Positions 7,690 through 10,888 of a stretch of DNA of 10,888 bases are shown here, one piece after another. The notes under the pieces are model-generated. The model searched no databases. It saw nothing but the letters and a program-made list of their open reading frames with translations, and was not told where the DNA came from. Each line of letters starts with the position of its first letter. The stretch's first letter is position 1. The stretch is from assembly GCA_018715285.1 (NCBI GenBank), contig DVLW01000164.1, positions 1-10,888 of the forward strand, in the 5' to 3' direction. The translations under genes and the position numbers were made by a program. The DNA comes from Candidatus Faecivivens stercoripullorum. GTDB lineage: Bacteria; Bacillota; Clostridia; Oscillospirales; Ruminococcaceae.

Positions 7690-7729
7690 AACTGCTAGAT
7701 GGAGTATGATGCTCTGTCCGGCAGTTTTT
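7690..7729 (+). terminator. Rho-independent terminator after the pseudo-ATPase gene
   Basis: AACTGC (7690-7695) pairs with GCAGTT (7721-7726). The inner arms continue the stem with G-U pairs and one mismatch up to GAG (7702-7704) against CTC (7712-7714). A run of five T follows at 7725-7729. It starts six bases after the stop and separates the rlmB unit from the ECF operon. An A-rich flank on the left could let it act weakly in both directions. Confidence 0.8.
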
Positions 7730-7866
7730 ATATGTAAAAAAGATTGCAAATTGCCGGATAATGAAAATTTAATTACATTTTACGATGATGTGTGGGTCAG
7801 ATTTACATTAAAACATTATTTTATAGTTGTGTGAGTGAGTACGATAAATCACTGGGAGGAATCAAA

Positions 7867-8709
7867 ATGAATACCACACAAAAAACATCTGCCACACAAT
7901 CACAAAAACTGATGATCTTTGTCCTCAGTATGTCCCTGTATGGACTGGCAACCCTTTTTACCGAGCTGATTCCAAAATTTCAAGTCGGCATCATTGAATT
8001 CTCGGTAGAGTTTTTCCTGTTTATCCCGTTAACCCTTGCAATGCTGTTTGATCCGCTGTCTGCCGCTCTGGGAGCCGCAACCGGTGAACTGGTATTCAGC
8101 GAAATTATGCTGGGACAGTTTGGCGGTCTTGGTGAACTTGAAAAATTCCTGACGGTTACGATTGGCGTTTATATTGCCGGACGGATGGTACGTAATCCTA
8201 AAAACCGTGTAATGGTTGGTATTGCAGCAATCACCGGTACCGCTGCACAGCTGGCAATGGGAACCATCGTGGATATCGCCAAGGTCCAGTTTGCAGTCGA
8301 GGATTTTGAGGCAGTTGCCGGTCTGCCGGAAAGTGTTTTTGCAACCGAAGGCTTTGCGTTTGCAAACGACCTGCTTTTCTCGGGAATCCTTTTCTGCCTG
8401 CTGCCGACACTGTACCTTGTCCCCAAGCTGTATGGCAAAATTGAGCCGCTGCTGGGTATGGCTCCGCGTACCGCTGACAGTGCTGTCGCAGGTTTCAGCC
8501 TGAAAGCAGCGATTGTCTGTGTAATCGGTTTTATTGTGGCTGTTGTCGCAGAGCTGGCTGCTACAGCTGGTATGTCCCTGATTGACTGGGAAGCCGAATG
8601 GGCTAAGAGCGGAACTGCAATTGCAGTTGGCATGGTTGCTGCTGCGGCAGTAGCGGTAATTGTCCTGATGGTTATCAGAAAAAGCAGCGAAAGGAAAGTG
8701 ACCCATTAA
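7867..8709 (+). CDS. ECF transporter substrate-binding (S) component, substrate unknown
   Basis: This 280-residue integral membrane protein has about six to seven hydrophobic segments (roughly 15-34, 45-76, 91-107, 114-137, 163-187, 211-234, 248-270), a short polar N-terminus and a basic C-terminus. It is immediately followed by a double ATPase gene and an EcfT gene, the S-A-A'-T order of an operon-encoded (group I) energy-coupling factor importer. In such systems the S component captures the vitamin, cofactor or metal in the membrane. At 280 residues it is longer than the usual S component (about 180-200). I cannot assign it to a known substrate family, and no riboswitch upstream gives a hint. 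The ATG at 7867 is chosen because GGAGGA ends six bases before it; the frame is open further upstream but lacks a comparable site. The role rests mainly on gene context. Confidence 0.75.
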   Translation: MNTTQKTSATQSQKLMIFVLSMSLYGLATLFTELIPKFQVGIIEFSVEFFLFIPLTLAMLFDPLSAALGAATGELVFSEIMLGQFGGLGELEKFLTVTIGVYIAGRMVRNPKNRVMVGIAAITGTAAQLAMGTIVDIAKVQFAVEDFEAVAGLPESVFATEGFAFANDLLFSGILFCLLPTLYLVPKLYGKIEPLLGMAPRTADSAVAGFSLKAAIVCVIGFIVAVVAELAATAGMSLIDWEAEWAKSGTAIAVGMVAAAAVAVIVLMVIRKSSERKVTH

Positions 8710-8710
8710 A

Positions 8711-10402
8711 ATGAACGCGGTTGAGATCGACAACTTGATATATACCTATCCCGGCGCTTCCCAGCCTACCATCAACGGCATTTCGCTGCGGATTGAACAG
8801 GGAGATTTCCTCGCGGTCGTCGGCAACAATGGCTGTGGAAAGTCAACCCTGTGCAAGGTACTTAACGGGCTGATCCCTCACTTTATCACAGGTGATTTTC
8901 AGGGAGAAGTCCGTGTGGATGGACTGAATACGCTGGAAAGTGACGTAGGTATTCTCGCTCAAAAGGTCGGCTATGTCTACCAGGATTTTGAAAACCAGAT
9001 CGTTCGTCCGACAGTACTGGACGACGCTTCCTATTCCTGTCTGAATTATGCCTTCCCGGACTATCTTGACCGGGGACGGAAAGCACTCGCTCAGTGCGGC
9101 CTGGAAGGGCGGGAAGAAGAATATGTCTGGCAGCTGTCCGGTGGTCAGACACATCTGCTGGCACTTGCGGGAGCAGTGTCGCTCAGCCCGGATGTTATTA
9201 TTCTGGATGAACCGATTGCGCAGCTGGACCCGATGCACGCTGACCGTATCTATGAAGTTCTTCGTCAGCTCAACGAGGTTTACGGAAAGACAATCATTGT
9301 AATCGAACATCATACCGAATATATCGCGGATTACTGCAAACATGTCCTGCTGATGAAAGACGGCAGGGTTAGATGGATGCTTCCGACCCGTGAGGCCCTT
9401 CAGAAGGTGGATGAGCTGGAAGAATGCAACATCTTTCCACCGCAGGTTACCCAGGCGGCTGCACGGCTGAAAAAGGCTGGCAGCCTTCCTCAGAACCAGA
9501 TATTGCCGACGACAGTCCAGGAAGGACTCGAGGTATTTGCTCCGCTGGTAAGCCATCCGGTATCTGCCGAATCGGTGGCGGCGTCCTCTGAACAGACAGC
9601 AGTCCGTTTTGAAAATGTATCACTGAATTACCGTTCAGTAAAGGGTGATCCCAGGTGTGTGTTTGATGGGCTGAACCTTGAAATTCACAAGGGTGAAAAG
9701 ATTGCGCTGATCGGCTCCAATGGTGCGGGTAAATCCACACTGATGAAACTGATGGTTGGGCTGCTCAAACCACAGAGTGGAAGTGTATCCCTGTTTGGGG
9801 AATCCATTATCAAGAAAAAGGCAGAAGAACTTTCTCGTCAGATTTCGCTTGTCTATCAGAATCCGGAGGATATGTTTATTAAGGATTCTATCCGCGCGGA
9901 TATCGCCTATGCCATGCAGGTACGCGGAATTCCTGACTGGCAGCAGCGCACGGATGCTCTGCTGAAACGTTTCCGGCTGGAACAGCTTCAGGACAGAGAT
10001 GGACGGTTGATGTCCGGAGGACAGATGCGTCGGGCAAGCCTTGCAATTGGTGTTGCACTGGAACCCGGAATTCTGCTGCTGGATGAGCCGACTGCCAATC
10101 TGGATATTGCCACCCGTCGGGAAATCATGGGTGTTCTGGAAGATATGAAGGATATTATCCAGACAGCTGTCATTGCAACCCATGATATGCAGCTGGTATG
10201 TCAGTGGGCAGAACGGATAATCGTCCTGTGCGGCGGTAAGGTTGTAGCGGATGGTACCAGAGATGAGATCTTTTCCCGTGTGGATCTGGCACAGATGGTT
10301 GGAATCCGGCCGCCGGAAATCTTTACAATGGCGCGTGCACTGGACAATCGTGCTCTCTGCTATACGATTGATGAGTTTACCGAATGCTTTAAGGAGGCAT
10401 GA
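8711..10402 (+). CDS. ECF transporter ATPase, two ABC domains fused (EcfA-EcfA')
   Basis: The 563-residue cytoplasmic protein carries two complete ABC ATPase domains in one chain and would power the transporter by ATP hydrolysis. Domain 1 has Walker A GNNGCGKST (38-46), Q-loop Gln91, signature LSGGQ (142-146), Walker B VIILDEP (162-168) and switch His200. Domain 2 has Walker A GSNGAGKST (335-343), Q-loop Gln383, signature MSGGQ (434-438), Walker B ILLLDEP (454-460) and switch His491. A linker of about 50-60 residues (about 240-297) joins them. All catalytic residues are intact in both halves. In many Firmicutes the two ECF ATPases are separate genes, so the fusion marks a dedicated module. 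The ATG is one base after the S-component stop, so translation is probably coupled; AAGGA lies rather far (15 bases) upstream. Confidence 0.93.
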   Translation: MNAVEIDNLIYTYPGASQPTINGISLRIEQGDFLAVVGNNGCGKSTLCKVLNGLIPHFITGDFQGEVRVDGLNTLESDVGILAQKVGYVYQDFENQIVRPTVLDDASYSCLNYAFPDYLDRGRKALAQCGLEGREEEYVWQLSGGQTHLLALAGAVSLSPDVIILDEPIAQLDPMHADRIYEVLRQLNEVYGKTIIVIEHHTEYIADYCKHVLLMKDGRVRWMLPTREALQKVDELEECNIFPPQVTQAAARLKKAGSLPQNQILPTTVQEGLEVFAPLVSHPVSAESVAASSEQTAVRFENVSLNYRSVKGDPRCVFDGLNLEIHKGEKIALIGSNGAGKSTLMKLMVGLLKPQSGSVSLFGESIIKKKAEELSRQISLVYQNPEDMFIKDSIRADIAYAMQVRGIPDWQQRTDALLKRFRLEQLQDRDGRLMSGGQMRRASLAIGVALEPGILLLDEPTANLDIATRREIMGVLEDMKDIIQTAVIATHDMQLVCQWAERIIVLCGGKVVADGTRDEIFSRVDLAQMVGIRPPEIFTMARALDNRALCYTIDEFTECFKEA

Positions 10403-10404
10403 AA

Positions 10405-10888
10405 ATGGAAAAGCTGATGAATAAACTGTCGGAGAACATCTTGGACAAATTTTCCATGGACTTCCTCCGCAATCAGGTTCTCAAGAATGCCTATGGCAAT
10501 GATGATACGGTTATTGCGGGACTTGATCCACGTATTCTGATTGCCTGGTACCTGTTTTTTGGTCTGGTACCGTGGTTTGTCAATGATGTCCCGTTTTTGC
10601 TGGGCTGCTTTTTGCTGGTAATGGTTACGACCATTCTGGCAAAGGTTGCGGGACTGGTTCTTTTCCTTTTTGCACTGGGCGTTTTTTCGCAGACCGGGTA
10701 TCTGTTCCTGGTTACGCTGCTGTTTGGCGGAGATGCTTCGGCGGTTATTCCGCTTCTGATTCTCACCCTTAAAGTTGCAACCATCTCTCTGGCGTCCGTT
10801 ACTGTATTTTCAGGACTGGACCCTGACCGGCTTTCCAATGGCCTGATGTGGTTCGGATGTCCGGAACGGCTGTCTTTTTCCATCTCCT
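10405..10888 (+). CDS. ECF transporter transmembrane (T) component, CbiQ/EcfT family (partial)
   Basis: The 161 visible residues run off the window end. A polar N-terminus is followed by GLDPRILIAWYL (39-50), the LDPR-type opening of CbiQ/EcfT proteins, then hydrophobic segments at about 44-60, 63-92, 96-107 and 112-135. After these comes SGLDPDRLSNGLMWFGCPERLSFSIS, which matches the family's segment after the TM core (dL..aL..lg.P..l.f). EcfT couples the two ATPase domains to the S component. The ATG at 10405 is preferred because AAGGAGG (10391-10397) lies seven bases upstream; an in-frame ATG at 10399 overlaps the ATPase stop (ATGA) but sits only one base after that site. The coupling-helix Ala-Arg motifs expected further on are outside the window. 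Confidence 0.88.
   Translation, partial: MEKLMNKLSENILDKFSMDFLRNQVLKNAYGNDDTVIAGLDPRILIAWYLFFGLVPWFVNDVPFLLGCFLLVMVTTILAKVAGLVLFLFALGVFSQTGYLFLVTLLFGGDASAVIPLLILTLKVATISLASVTVFSGLDPDRLSNGLMWFGCPERLSFSIS

Noticed and set aside
7744..7827. Promoter candidates for the ECF operon (TTGCAA with TTTAAT, or TATAGT at 7822-7827)
   Set aside because: Each has only one reasonable box or poor spacing, so I could not support a specific promoter call.
7730..7866. Cobalamin, TPP or other vitamin riboswitch before the ECF operon
   Set aside because: The leader is only about 137 bases and lacks recognisable B12-box, thi-box or similar conserved elements. No alternative terminator sits before the start codon.
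8029..8733. A 234-residue open frame on the minus strand across the S-component gene
   Set aside because: It is antisense to a well-supported membrane protein gene with its own ribosome binding site and operon context. The translation is rich in Cys, His, Gln and Asn without any domain pattern.
8843..9556. A 237-residue minus-strand open frame inside the double ATPase gene
   Set aside because: It is the antisense shadow of conserved ABC ATPase sequence, with no ribosome binding site or domain of its own that I can see.

Overview
The window reads as chromosomal DNA of an anaerobic Clostridia-type Firmicute, most likely an Oscillospiraceae/Ruminococcaceae-like gut bacterium. This is an inference from strong AGGAGG-type ribosome binding sites, repeated TTG starts, intrinsic terminators with T-tracts, moderate G+C content, a clostridial-type galactokinase, a DUF4430/alpha-toroid surface protein and an operon-encoded ECF transporter. 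I see no phage, IS element, CRISPR array, tRNA or rRNA.

Layout. Bases 1-183 are the Glu/Ser/Ala-rich C-terminal tail of an unidentified plus-strand protein, closed by a clear terminator. Two minus-strand genes follow: galactokinase (galK, 253-1527) and, upstream of it, a secreted, membrane-anchored protein with a DUF4430 (transcobalamin-like) domain and an alpha/alpha-toroid domain (1657-3228). A strong minus-strand terminator at about 1571-1625 separates them. A 308-base AT-rich intergenic region (3229-3536) carries divergent promoters. To its right, on the plus strand, lie rlmB (SpoU-family 23S rRNA 2'-O-methyltransferase) and, 38 bases on, a 1057-residue protein. After a terminator at 7690-7729 comes an ECF-type transporter operon: S component, a fused double ATPase, and a T component cut by the window end.

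The most notable gene is the 1057-residue protein at 4511-7684. Its C-terminal half follows the plan of a P1B-type (heavy-metal-like) P-type ATPase, but the catalytic motifs are replaced: DKTGTLTxG became DASDIFPPG, TGD became TTD, and GDGxND became NDGSLS. In front sits a roughly 500-residue low-complexity, charged and Gln-rich region. It looks like an intact but enzymatically dead pseudo-P-type ATPase, probably repurposed as a scaffold, sensor or membrane regulator. The reading frame is open over its whole length, so simple gene decay is unlikely.

How genes may work together. The ECF module (S-A-A'-T) imports an unidentified small molecule, typically a vitamin or cofactor. The surface protein with intrinsic-factor-like folds, encoded about 4.6 kb away on the other strand, could be a capture protein for a similar ligand, but this link is only a hypothesis. 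rlmB and the pseudo-ATPase gene probably share a transcript from an extended -10 promoter at 3486-3514.
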